Shown one piece after another: positions 54,416-64,000 of a DNA stretch of 64,000 bases (position 1 is the first letter of the stretch; each line of letters begins with the position of its first letter). The stretch is from Ramazzottius varieornatus (lineage: Eukaryota > Tardigrada > Eutardigrada > Parachela > Ramazzottiidae), in contig BDGG01000005.1 in assembly GCA_001949185.1 (NCBI GenBank), positions 744,001 to 808,000 of the forward strand. The letters are read 5' to 3'. The notes beneath the pieces were generated by a model, which worked only from the letters and a program-made list of their open reading frames with translations, ran no database searches and was not told where the DNA came from. The position numbers and the translations under genes are program-made.

Positions 54416-56526
54416 ATGGATCCAACGTTCGCAGCAGGAAGGAACGCCCCTCTGGCGAACTTCACAAACATCCAAGTCATGGACGCTCCCGTCATCCCAC
54501 CAGCTGGCGCACTGGGAGATGCTCTGAACACTGGAGTGATTCGCAACACATCTTCCACCGTGATGCAGAACAGCCCTCTGGAACAATATGGAGCCGTCAC
54601 TGCTGGAGACTACAGTCGGCCAGGTGATCCGGTGAAGCAATTCTCCATCGGTGTGGTCGACGAAACAGCAGGAGATTTGACTCCTTCAAACTCGAACTTC
54701 TCCTCGCAGCGCTCACGGTCCAACACTCCATCGACCGTCAGCGTCGGTATCCCATCGGTGTACTTTCCAAGCGCTGCCTCTTACGGATCCTTTGAGTTGC
54801 TTGTACCGCAAGAATTAGCAAAGAATGTGGGAATGGAGAGCCTCTTCAGTGATGAAGACAGTAATGTTCCATTCTCCATAAGGTTTGTGAGTTGAACGAA
54901 TCAAACAGAGCAGGTCGGTCACCCGTGTACGACCAAATTAACTGTTAAAAATGGCGTAATACTGCAGCTGGAGCTTATTTACGACCCAGCCAATGAGAAT
55001 TATATTTTGCTGGCTGAGTAAATTTCACTGGCTTCGTCCATCTGGCTCCGTCCATCTGGCTCCGTCCATCTGGCTCCGTCCAACACCCAATTTTAACGGT
55101 TTATTCTGTCGTACACTGTGCGCACTGGTGACCGACTCATCCTCCTTACCCCATGCTGATGTTGGGTAATTGAATTCTGGTTCTCGCTTCTGGTTCTCGC
55201 TTCTGGTTCTCGCTTCTGGTTCTCGTAACTGCAGTAACTCTGCTGCTGTTTTGCAGGTCGGCTTGGATACCTAACGAAAGAACAAGCGCAGCACTGAGAG
55301 CTCTCGCAGATTCCGTTCCGGCTTCGGACTTTCTGGGTGCTGACCAGATTACGAACGTCGGCGTTTTCTCGGACCGACTTTTCGCAAACCCCGCTTTCGA
55401 TCTAGCCTTGAAGCTGGTCGGAACCATTCCACAGTCCCTTCTCGCCATTAGTCCCGACGTCATGATCGGCAACAACGATGTCCGGAGTTTGGTGGCGCAG
55501 GGTTTCTACAGCTCAGCTGCCAACGTTAGTGCGAAGCTCCTCGGTTTAATCGACCAAGGGTTTCATCGTTCCGGCAACTCCTCCCGGCATACACCAGAGT
55601 CCCTAAAGATTTGGCAGTTGAGAATCGCGTCACTGTTCATGCTGCAACAATATGAGCAAGCTTCGAAAGAGCTCGAGCCGTTCGGCGATCTAGATAACCC
55701 AGATCTGTACCTGGAGTTCCACCGTGCTTCGTTCGGCGATGCGTCCAGTGGTTCCATGGTTCCTTCTCAACTAAGGCTTCTCCACGCTTGTCTTCCAGCG
55801 AAGCTCGGAAACCCAAAAAATTCTCTAGAGAGACTCTTCAGCTCGAGGAACAAAATTGAAGCGTTGCTGAATAACGCGTTAGACGGAAGGCTACCAGCTG
55901 GTGTCGCGCAGGGTAACAGTCACCAGTTTCATTCGTACTGGCAAGAACAACGAGCAAAAACGCTGTACCAGATCGTAGCGGTAGGAATTACTTCAGAGAA
56001 CTTCGAAGTGGCCATATCGACTATAAAACTTCTCCAAAAACTCTTACCGTCGAAAGCAGAACTTCTGTGGCATCAGTGCGGTCTTCTTTACTGTCACATC
56101 GGTTCGTACCGTCTTGGCAGGATTTGTTTCGGGAAAGCCGATAGCTTTTCCTCTGGGACCCTACAAAATTACAGTGTATTGGCGCGCAAAGCGATCCTGA
56201 TGCTGTGCGAGCACTCGCCCGTTCATGCTCTGGAAATCTACAAGGAAATGCACCAAAGGTTCCCCCATGATGCGCCTGCTGCAAACGGTGTAGCTGTTGG
56301 ATACTTCTACTCGGGAAGGATGTCCGAATCGATGGCATTCCTCGAAGATTTAGTTTTCAATAAACCTAAAGTCTTTTTGACCGAACAAAGCATCGCAAAC
56401 TTAGTTGGACTATATGAACTGCAAAGCATTCAAGTTCGACAGCGAAAGCTTCGTTTATTGTCGCTCATTTGCCAACACATTCCTGACGGCGCATTCGTTC
56501 GCCAGCTACGTCTGACAGAAACTTAA
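54416..56526 (+). CDS. TRAPPC12: TRAPPC12, TPR subunit of TRAPP III
   Basis: Two coding exons, 54416-54882 and 55257-56526; 578 aa. TRAPPC12 is part of the TRAPP III tether and exchange factor acting between ER and Golgi and in autophagy. The N-terminal 155 residues are polar and disordered in character (PPAGALGDAL, SSQRSRSNTPSTVSVG). The conserved part starts at SAWIPNERT, then LLAISPDVMIGNNDVRSLV, HTPESLKIWQLRIASLFML, ELEPFGDLDNPDLYLEFH, GSMVPSQLRLLHA, LGNPKNSLERL, and a row of TPR helices ending NLVGLYELQSIQVRQRKLRLL. These match human TRAPPC12 in order. The single intron contains two short tandem repeats. It is convergent with NDUFS5, with stops only 169 bp apart. Confidence 0.92.
55032..55085. 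repeat. Tandem repeat, 14-bp unit
   Basis: Almost four head-to-tail units of CTCCGTCCATCTGG in the TRAPPC12 intron. Simple expansion, no coding role. Confidence 0.85.
55174..55225. repeat. Tandem repeat, 13-bp unit
   Basis: Four head-to-tail units of TTCTGGTTCTCGC in the same TRAPPC12 intron, about 30 bp before the exon 2 acceptor. The pyrimidine-rich array could serve as an extended polypyrimidine tract. Confidence 0.85.
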
Positions 56527-56695
56527 AGAATATTTCAGATGATAAATTTTTGTTTCATGAAGTGTTATATACATTTCTCCATCCCGTTTCCGCTCTGGCA
56601 CGAAGGATAGATTTTTTCACACAAGTAAAACTAACTTAACTAAGAACGCACACTGTGAGTCCGTGACGACTTCGCTTGCGATCAAACATCGTCAA

Positions 56696-57196
56696 TCAAG
56701 CCAGTCTCTCCCTTGGATAGCTATGGAGCTCAGGATTCTGCATGTAACGATCCTTCAGTTGTCCCGATAAAAACAGACGACGTCTCTCGTTCTGGATTAC
56801 CACATATCGTTCCTTCTACAGTCAGAAAGGATGTTTGATTGGGTACTCGGGGCATTTTGACGGAGACAGCATGGATCTTACCTGTTTCTTTTTGGTTGAA
56901 CACTCAGAGAAGTCGTCATATTCGTCTTTGCAGTCGCGACGGAACCGCGGGACTCCGTAAGCTTCAATGCATTTCATCAACTGCATCTGTAACAAAGCAA
57001 GAAACCACCTGAAATGGTCTGCATAGTTACGACAGGAAAGCGAATAAGTTGCTTGGACAGTTGGACGACAATATTATACGGACGAAGATACCTCGACCGC
57101 CCTGCACAGAGGATCTATGTGCTGGGCCTGCATGTTGAAGATTGGACCACTGAAGTCCGACAGTGGAGTCTTGATGAGGGGCTCTCCAGCAGCCAT
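56696..57196 (-). CDS. NDUFS5: Complex I accessory subunit NDUFS5
   Basis: Exons 57196-57092, 56986-56882, 56815-56696; 109 aa. NDUFS5 is a small CHCH-type accessory subunit of mitochondrial complex I on the intermembrane-space side. The sequence has TPLSDFSGPIFNMQAQ (like the LTSP/LTGP lead), a first cysteine in IDPLCRAVE, MQLMKCIEAYG (CxEAYG is typical), RRDCKDEYDDFSECSTKKKQ with paired cysteines, then KERYVVIQNERRRLF and a tail ending PELHSYPRERLA. Two intron positions fall between the cysteine pairs. The frame is open upstream of the chosen ATG as far as 57265, so an N-terminal extension is possible. It shares a 417-bp upstream region with EIPR1. Confidence 0.88.
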
Positions 57197-57613
57197 TTTG
57201 ACGAGAGGCGAGCGACAGCAAGATTTTTGCAGATGAGAGGAAGAAAATGAGGAGCGGAAGATCAAGTGGATGAAGTTTTGTGGAAACCATTTGGCCAGTA
57301 GTAGGGTGCATGACGTAAAGCGTTGTGACGTCGTAAAGCTTTAGAGCTGTACTGACTACTGAGGAGGTTCTCCACTTGATTCTGCTCAGTCTTGATTGAC
57401 GCATTTGTGAAAACGTGAACAGAGATACAAGAAGCATCAGAGACAGTTCTTCGGAACTTCTTCCTAGACGTCCAAACAAGCCCAGACTTTTAGCAAAAGA
57501 AGCTCGGGTTCCAAAAGTTTGACCGTGGAGTGGTAGTCGGGAGTCCTCTGCGCTGGCGCCTTGGAGCTGGAGGATTTACTCCAAGCAAACCACCTCTGGA
57601 GCTGCCGGACGGA

Positions 57614-59792
57614 ATGGACGAGGATATACCAGTGATCTATGGGATAGATTTCCAGGTACATCAGTGATATTAGTGCAACCACGACGCATCGCGTGGCAAG
57701 CCCGTATTTCGTGTCCACTGCACTTGTAATTCGTGGTCGACGAAACGACAGTAAGATGGTCTAGTCCGGATGCTCGAAGGGTTCCGGAAACTGGACGATC
57801 CAGGTTGTAAAGCGGGGGTCTAAACTCCTTTGTGGTTGCAGGCTCGATGTCTAGTGGCGCAAGCAGCTGAGACGGATGCTATCCGTTTCCTCATCGGAAC
57901 ACAGTCGTTGAAGCACGAGAACCAGGTACCGACTGCAAGATATACTTCGATTGTGCTGATGCGTTGTAGCAGTTGTATCATGTCGATTCTCACGAGAAGG
58001 ATAGGTTTGCCATTCTGGGCTGACGGACAAGCAAGGCGTCAATCGCGCAACATTATCGGTTCTCCACAGCAGCTACTGTTGTAAAAGTCTTCCACACAGC
58101 CCGGTTTATTTTACCTCTTGCCTTCTACTTAGGTACAACTGATAGACTTCGACGAAGACACCAACGTGATCTTCCGGACTGTATATCTGCACTCGTCTGG
58201 GGAAATATGGAATTTATCGTCCTGTCCATTCGATGCGCAACTCTTAGCGACATGTTATAACGAAGGTTCGTTAATTCTATCATTATAAACACTTCCAGAT
58301 ATTCTGCCTGAAATACTCTATGTACACGAACAGTACGTATCGTCATATCCTTTTGATCGTTAGCTTGTGCCGTTAACAGTGTCAGAAGACAAATCCAAGC
58401 TGAGCTCAAGGGCCTCGCTATGGAGACTTCCAGAGAGCTCTTCGACCGAAAGACCGCCTTCGGACGAACCGCAGAACCCAGTGACCATTCCGAAACTGGA
58501 AAAGTTGCTGGACTTCAGAGAAGCGGACAACACGGACGTTGTTGGGTAGGTTAACGGCTCGTATAGACTTTGCTTTGGCTTCCTCGTTTATATCGTACAC
58601 GGGTGATATAGCGCTTTGCTTTTCCAGGGTGATATTTGAGCCGGTATCCTCAAGGAACCAAATCCTCACTTTGAAGCTCAATGGACTGACGCTGTGGGAC
58701 ATCGATAGTGCTCTTCCCTCTTTGAACGTAAGTAGAGAATGTTGTGTTGTGGCTTCGGTAATCCTCTGGTCAGCATCCGTGTTCTTGACTCGGTATCCCA
58801 CATATAGTACATAGATATGTATTGGGTTCGGAAGGTGAAAGAAATTTACAGCATGAATGGTTTTTGTCAGTGCTTTTGTTTATCTAGGTAAAGGCTAACA
58901 TTCCAGTAGAGGGAAAAGGCCATATTCGGGTTGTTGGAGCAAAATGGAGTCCTCATCACTCCAATAGTGTCATCGGTGTATGTACGGAGACATCAGTTCG
59001 AGGGATCGACTTGAGAGACAACAAGTAAGCTTGGTTTACAGCGGCAATGTCCTGGATAATACAGTATAATGTTTTTCTCATTGTTTTGGCTGTAGGATAA
59101 GTTTTACCATCGATAATCCCCACGGGTACATGACTCGTCAGCTAGACTTCAACCAGAATAAGCCGTACGACGTCGCTACCTGCGGTGACGACTGTACGGT
59201 AAAGTTGTGGGACACTCGGAACACGTCGAGCTCGCTGCGGGTTCTCGCTGACCACTCGCACTGGGTGTGGTGCGTCAAGTACAATCCATTCCACGATCAG
59301 CTCATACTTTCTTCCAGCAGCGATTCAAGAGTCATTCTGGCTAGCATCGCCTCGCTATCGTCGGAACCGATAGTTCACAGTCTTGAGGATGAACCTGGAA
59401 GTCAAGACCCCAAAGAAATGTAACGAAACCGGGGATGCTGAAATCTAGCATGCCGGCAATTGATTCCACTCAGACCGTTTTCCCAAGTGGCGCATGCTTT
59501 TAGCCAATAATAATAACAAAGTACGCCACTTGATGGGAGGGGGACATCATTTGCCGACGTTCCATTTCTACACATATTTGGTCACTGATGCATGCGAAAC
59601 TGATACGGGTTCTTTTTTTCCATGAATAGCCTGCCAGATGGAGTAATCAACACCTACGAAGAGCACGAAGACAGCGTATACGCGCTGGATTGGTCGGCGG
59701 CGGATCCCTGGACCTTCGCCAGCCTCAGCTATGATGGACGACTCGTCATTAACCGCGTTCCCCGGTCAGTCAAGTACAAGATCCTCCTGTAA
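57614..59792 (+). CDS. EIPR1: EIPR1 (TSSC1), WD-repeat partner of EARP and GARP
   Basis: Exons 57614-57655, 57842-57925, 58133-58265, 58380-58545, 58628-58727, 58888-59024, 59096-59419, 59630-59792; all in phase; 382 aa. EIPR1 is a beta-propeller that binds the EARP/GARP tethering complexes in endosome recycling, retrograde traffic and dense-core vesicle formation. Features: [100 protein letters not shown] and [71 protein letters not shown]. These follow the human protein throughout. The fourth exon uses the AACAG acceptor at 58379 rather than the CGTTAG a few bases earlier, because only that keeps frame. Hairpin-element copy 12 lies in intron 7. Confidence 0.95.
59447..59568. mobile_element. 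Palindromic hairpin element, copy 12
   Basis: Arms TTTTCCCAAGTGGCGCATGC and GTACGCCACTTGATGGGA around TTTTAGCCAATAATAATAAC. The right outer end ATCATTTGCCGACGTTCC is the inverse of the GACGTCGGCAAATGA end of copy 3. It lies in EIPR1 intron 7. Confidence 0.82.
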
Positions 59793-60586
59793 GCCCTAAT
59801 TTTTTAATACAGCCTTGGGTGTAATACAACTATTTTAGTACAGCTTTTTCCACTGGAGAGTACCATAGAAAACCATTACGTTATGTTTTTTCGACTGACG
59901 CGCGAAATAGTACCTTTTGAGTGCTTTTTGTCGTCACCGGTTTTGGCGTCGGTTTTTCTTTTGGAATCGATGCGACTACGCGAGATGAACGTAATCGATC
60001 GAGCGTACATACATTCCTGTAATCGTTGTCCTGAGGGAGGCCGTTATCCAGGAGTTCGGACCCAGTCAGATTTCACGCATACACTTCCGGTGGGGCCTTT
60101 TGTAGTACCCTACCGGCTTATCACAATATGTCCTCATTGACAATTCCGCTGGAAAAAAAACATATGAGCATCATCAATATGTAAAAGTAACAGCGCCAAC
60201 ATTTCCCATGGCTTGTGTGGGTTGAAATTGCGGTCCGCAATGGGGAACGTCATCATGGAAAAGCAGCGAATCTAATAGTAATTGTCAGGAATCTGGGATG
60301 ATGCTTTCAGCGACCTAGACGTGCGTGGTACCGTGGTAGGCTGATGATCCTGTAGAATGGGGCGTCTCGATCCTTTGGCCACGATAGGTATTAGCTAGGA
60401 AAAGTATCTCGATCGAGCCAGCCTTCTCGAGTGCAGCATAATACGCCAGTTTTTCTCTATGGTATCGTGTACGGTAGCTCGAGCTGCCATGCTATTGTTC
60501 ATGGGCTACTCCTTTGGAATCCTTAATCCTTTTCCCGATACGTAGACGCCATAAGTTTTCTGGATCACAGTCTGCTCATATGAAGG
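59793..60586. other. Gap upstream of the receptor guanylyl cyclase gene
   Basis: No gene is recognised. An ETS-like ACTTCCGGT lies at 60083-60091, 496 bp before the downstream ATG, and may mark its promoter. Confidence 0.4.
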
Positions 60587-63500
60587 ATGGCGAAGCCTTT
60601 TTTAGCTTTTTGGACTTTGCGTCCAAGTTCTTGGTTTCTCGTGGTGACCTTACAGTCCTTACTTGCACGAAGATGTAGTTGCGAGAACAGCACACATCAG
60701 ATACCGGTCCCCGGGTCAATTCCGACAGATGACATCATGCCAGATTATCCCATTACCGGAAAGGAATATGAGCTCAATGTTACGATCTTGGTCACGTTAA
60801 CCACCGGTAATTAAACTGAAGGCAATCATCCTAACGGAATAACTACTTTCTCGAAAGTGGAAATCGTGCTAAAAATTGATGGCTTTTTAATTTCGTTGTT
60901 CCATCAGGCAAAGTACAGTAAAGTTTGTTTTTCCCACAGGCGGGGTTCTTCCGACCGACCTTGGAAAATCCGGTGCCGCTATCGAGATGGCCATTCGGGA
61001 AGCTCGTCAGACCATCCTGCCCAACGTTTTCATCCATTACGACATCATCAGTCGGAAAGGGATGACGGGCTGTTCTGACGAAGAGAACCACGCCACATAC
61101 CTGGTTACCAATTACGCCTATGAGAAAGCCGGCAAGCGGGGAATTCCTCCGGTCGGTCTCCTGGTCGGACCAGCTTGTACAGGTACGAGTGTAATTTCAG
61201 TTTCGCGGGTAATTACAGATTTCGTGCTTCTGTCAGATGGAAAACCAGAATTAGCATCCATGTCATACAACTATCTCGTGCTTCCGATCGAGTCTAATCG
61301 CTGATTTTTCTTTGTAGTGGCGACACAACACACAGGACGTGTGGCTGCCGGTAAAAACTGAAACCGCCACAAAAAAGCAGAAAAAAATACTGGATGACAA
61401 GTTCTAGGTTTTTCCTCTTGTGTTTTTCACCTAGATATGGACCTCCCGTTGATAAATTCACAAGCAACATCGGACTATTTTGACGATCGTACAGTCTTCA
61501 AAACGCTAACACGATTAGCATACACCATGTATACCTTGAATGCCTTCTCGTTCAAAGTCATGGACGCTTTGAACTACACGGATGTCTCCATAATCTATGA
61601 TGAAGTCATGCCATGGTCCCAGGTGAGCTTTTACATGCGTCTCCGTGGCTTACGAATAACGAACCTATGGTATAACTGGGTCATTTTTCATGGATTTATT
61701 TTCTGATAGAGTTCCATGAGGTTTAATTTTACAGGTAACGGGACAAGTATTCTACCGCGCAATGTATTATCGAACCGGACTAATCAAGATGAATCCTCAC
61801 CAGTTTTCATACAAGCCGGCTGACAAGGTGGACTACAGGTTCTTGCTGGGAGAAGCAATCAAGTCTGCCAGAGGTACAAACCATCTTGGACAACACACTG
61901 TTTCCCTAACTTAACCTTGAAACTGAGGCTCAAATGCGCAAACTTCATCATGAGGTGTTTTCACAGTGGTGATAGTGCTGGCAGTAGCGAAAGTGGTACG
62001 TCAGTGGATGGTACGTTTCCACATTGTCTCAATATTATTTTCCTGTAAACTGTATCAAGACGGTGAACCATCTGGTGCTGTTTTCCAGCTAGCGGCCTTC
62101 GACATGGGACTGTGCAATGGAGATTACGTGAGTCTGTCGAGTCTTAATGGCCCGAACGTAGGTCGACTTGGTACCAGAGCCATTACTTTCACGACTATCT
62201 TCTCTTCAGTTATTCGTAACATACGAATGGTTTCGGTCTCCATACTATGGAGAATATACGTGGCAGTATTATGACGAGCGTGATCAGGTGTGTCCAGGCC
62301 AGGGTGCTTCGTCAATATCCAATAAGATTCATCAAACATTACTGTCTAACGAGTTATATTCATGATAGGACGCTCGGACAGCCTACCGAACTCTTTTGAA
62401 AATTGCCTCCATGGAATACTGGGAAAGTGAAGTCTTCCGAAAGTGGTCAAACGAAGTAAAGATGCTGGCCAAGAACCGATTCGGATATGTCTATGGGCCA
62501 AATGAAACAGTAAGGCCTCTTGATTCTGTGGAGTTCGGTACGAATTTGGGCGTTGGTCGAAAACTTGAACTGTTGATTGATTAATCCGTCTTTACAGGTG
62601 GCGCCATCAGTTACGGGCATGCATGATGGTGTCCTTTTGTATGCTACGGCCCTCAACGAAACTCTGGCCGCTGGAGAAGACCCCTTCAACGGTACGATCA
62701 TCACGAAGCGAATGTGGGGGAAAACGATCAAGAGTCCGGAAGGCTTGATGAAGGTTACAGCCACTGGCGTCAAGGACCAAAGTTTCGTCTTGCAACAACT
62801 GGACCCGGCTTCCGGCTTCTGGAAGGTAAGCGGTCCTACTGTCGTATGATTGCACTACCGTGGATCACTTAGATAATCGTTTGGTGTTTATAGCGTGTGA
62901 TGGCCTACGATGGTATCACGGGGATTTTCAATGCCAGTGTGGACACCATCACGTGGATCGATGGGAAAAGTCTTCCGCCGAACATTCCGAAATGTGGCTT
63001 CCAGAATGAGAACCTGAGCTGCCTTGTCCAAAATAGTACGTGATCACTCCTCTGAAATCTGCCTCCATTACATTTTGTATTCTACCTCCCGCCCCAGAAT
63101 GGTTTTGCTGTAGGCGATGTGGCGACAACAGTGGCCGCAATTGTTGCGGTCTTCGTAGTGATGATCATCTGCTGTATCACTGGGTTCCGCTTTTACCAGT
63201 ACGAAGACTAGTTTTGCGCGAGTGTTACCTTAGACGATAATGAATTGGATGTTTCAGGAAGCGAAAGTTCGAGCAGTCACTGCTTGACAACTGGTGGCAG
63301 ATCAACAGGGACGACGTCAAGAAACGGCATGAGGCGAAGGCTTCTACAGCCACATTACAAGCTGGTTCCAGACCTTCCGTCAAGGCAAAGTCCGCTCTGT
63401 TTTCTGCGTCGTCTCAGGGCTCGAATGAAGAAGCAGTTTTCTACACTGTCGGGCGCTACCAGGGAAAAATGGTCCACATACGGGAGATACACTGCCCGAT

Positions 63501-64000
63501 AGAGATTACTCGAGACTTCCTTGTTCATATGAAACGGGTACGGGCATTTTATATTAATACTGTACTTCGGTACGATAATGATCCATTACTCGCAACCACA
63601 AACAAAGCTTGTGTCTCCAACAGCTACACGGTCTGGTACACGAAAATCTCAACCAACTGGTCGGACTATGTACGGAGACCAACCACGAAACCATCTACAC
63701 GATGTATTGCGCAAAGCAAAGCTTGGGAGATCTCCTCCAGAACGACTCGATATCTTTGGACTGGTCGTTCAAATTTTCTCTCGTGTTAGACTTGATCAAT
63801 GTAAGGGATGACTACGGCAGAACGCGACCACCCTGAAAATTCTTGAAATTCAGAAGATTATTTCGAAGCTCGGCACACAGGCTCGACCAAATCGTTTTAC
63901 CAAGTAGCATACGTTTTCAGCGTTGTCGGCTGGTAATGTGCGCCATTTGGGAGGACCAATCTTGCCGAGCGTTTTTTGCCGAGCTCCCCGTTTTCTGTCT
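60587..64000 (+). CDS. Receptor-type guanylyl cyclase (natriuretic-peptide-receptor-like), 3' truncated by the window
   Basis: Exons 60587-60806, 60940-61182, 61435-61622, 61735-61873, 61967-62010, 62089-62127, 62210-62287, 62369-62509, 62598-62825, 62894-63035, 63115-63199, 63258-63537, 63624-63800; about 668 residues before the edge. Signal peptide at residues 1-31; a periplasmic-binding-like ligand domain of the ANF-receptor type (GKSGAAIEMAIREARQ, GKRGIPPVGLLVGPACT, LTRLAYTMYTL, AAFDMGLCNGDY, MHDGVLLYATALNETL, GITGIFNAS); one membrane span at about 490-510; then the start of a protein-kinase-like domain (LVHENLNQLVGLC, YCAKQSLGDLL, LDWSFKFSLVLDLIN). The juxtamembrane exon must splice at TACCA|GTACGAAG to avoid a stop. 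The cyclase domain lies beyond 64000, so catalysis is inferred from domain order. Natriuretic-type and orphan invertebrate cyclases cannot be told apart here. Confidence 0.88.
63866..63989. mobile_element. Palindromic hairpin element, copy 13
   Basis: Outer ends AGCTCGGCACACAGGCTCGA and the approximate inverse TTTTTTGCCGAGCTCCC; arms ACCAAGTAGCATACG and AATGTGCGCCATTTGGGA around TTTTCAGCGTTGTCGGCTG. It lies in the intron after the last visible receptor cyclase exon. Confidence 0.78.

Noticed and set aside
57464-57718. Minus-strand frame with a membrane-like segment
   Set aside because: It is antisense to the first coding exon of EIPR1, which fits its family exactly.

Overview
The window is nuclear DNA from a small, intron-rich invertebrate animal. 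Genes are bilaterian orthologues with introns mostly of about 50-300 bp, canonical GT-AG junctions, short intergenic gaps, and neighbours arranged head-to-head or tail-to-tail. A diuretic-hormone-44/CRF-type receptor, a natriuretic-type receptor guanylyl cyclase, a motile-cilium assembly factor (ZMYND10) and two GalNAc-transferases close to the fly pgant / worm gly-5 type fit a protostome. A tardigrade is possible, but that is a guess; nothing seen fixes the phylum. No tRNA, rRNA or CRISPR array was recognised.

Layout. 1-2.8 kb: no confident gene, some inverted repeats. 2.8-3.6 kb: two small membrane proteins 46 bp apart, probably on one transcript (minus). 3.84-6.39 kb: a complete but dead PIF/Harbinger transposon with 12-bp ends, a TTA target duplication, a broken transposase and a broken Myb-like gene. 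7.0-8.0 kb: MAD2 (+). 8.3-10.3 kb: DDX39B/UAP56 (-), head-to-head with a SOSS-B single-strand binding protein (10.8-11.4 kb, +). 11.7-15.1 kb: fucose-1-phosphate guanylyltransferase fused in frame to glycerate kinase (-). 15.5-17.5 kb: FCP1/CTDP1 (-). 20.6-21.3 kb: CNEP1R1 in four small exons (-). 25.7-29.4 kb (+) and 30.0-33.1 kb (-): two polypeptide GalNAc-transferases tail-to-tail; the first has a duplicated lectin exon. 34.8-37.4 kb: CCDC93 (-), head-to-head with DNA ligase IV (38.0-42.3 kb, +), which has lost its catalytic lysine and carries an in-frame stop. 43.2-49.2 kb: class B GPCR (+). 49.8-51.9 kb: ZMYND10 (+). 52.2-53.8 kb: RRM plus zinc-knuckle glycine-rich protein (-). 54.4-56.5 kb: TRAPPC12 (+). 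56.7-57.2 kb: NDUFS5 (-). 57.6-59.8 kb: EIPR1 (+). 60.6 kb to the end: receptor guanylyl cyclase (+), cut by the window edge.

The genes are mostly unrelated housekeeping functions. TRAPPC12, EIPR1 and CCDC93 all act in membrane traffic, and LIG4 and SOSS-B in double-strand-break repair, but their nearness looks incidental. A family of about 120-bp palindromic elements with a shared hairpin core (13 copies, in introns and gaps) runs through the window. An ETS-like ACTTCCGG(T) motif recurs upstream of several genes.

Exon limits come from reading splice signals, frame and family resemblance by eye; single-base errors are possible. Similarity statements are from memory of the families, not from a search.
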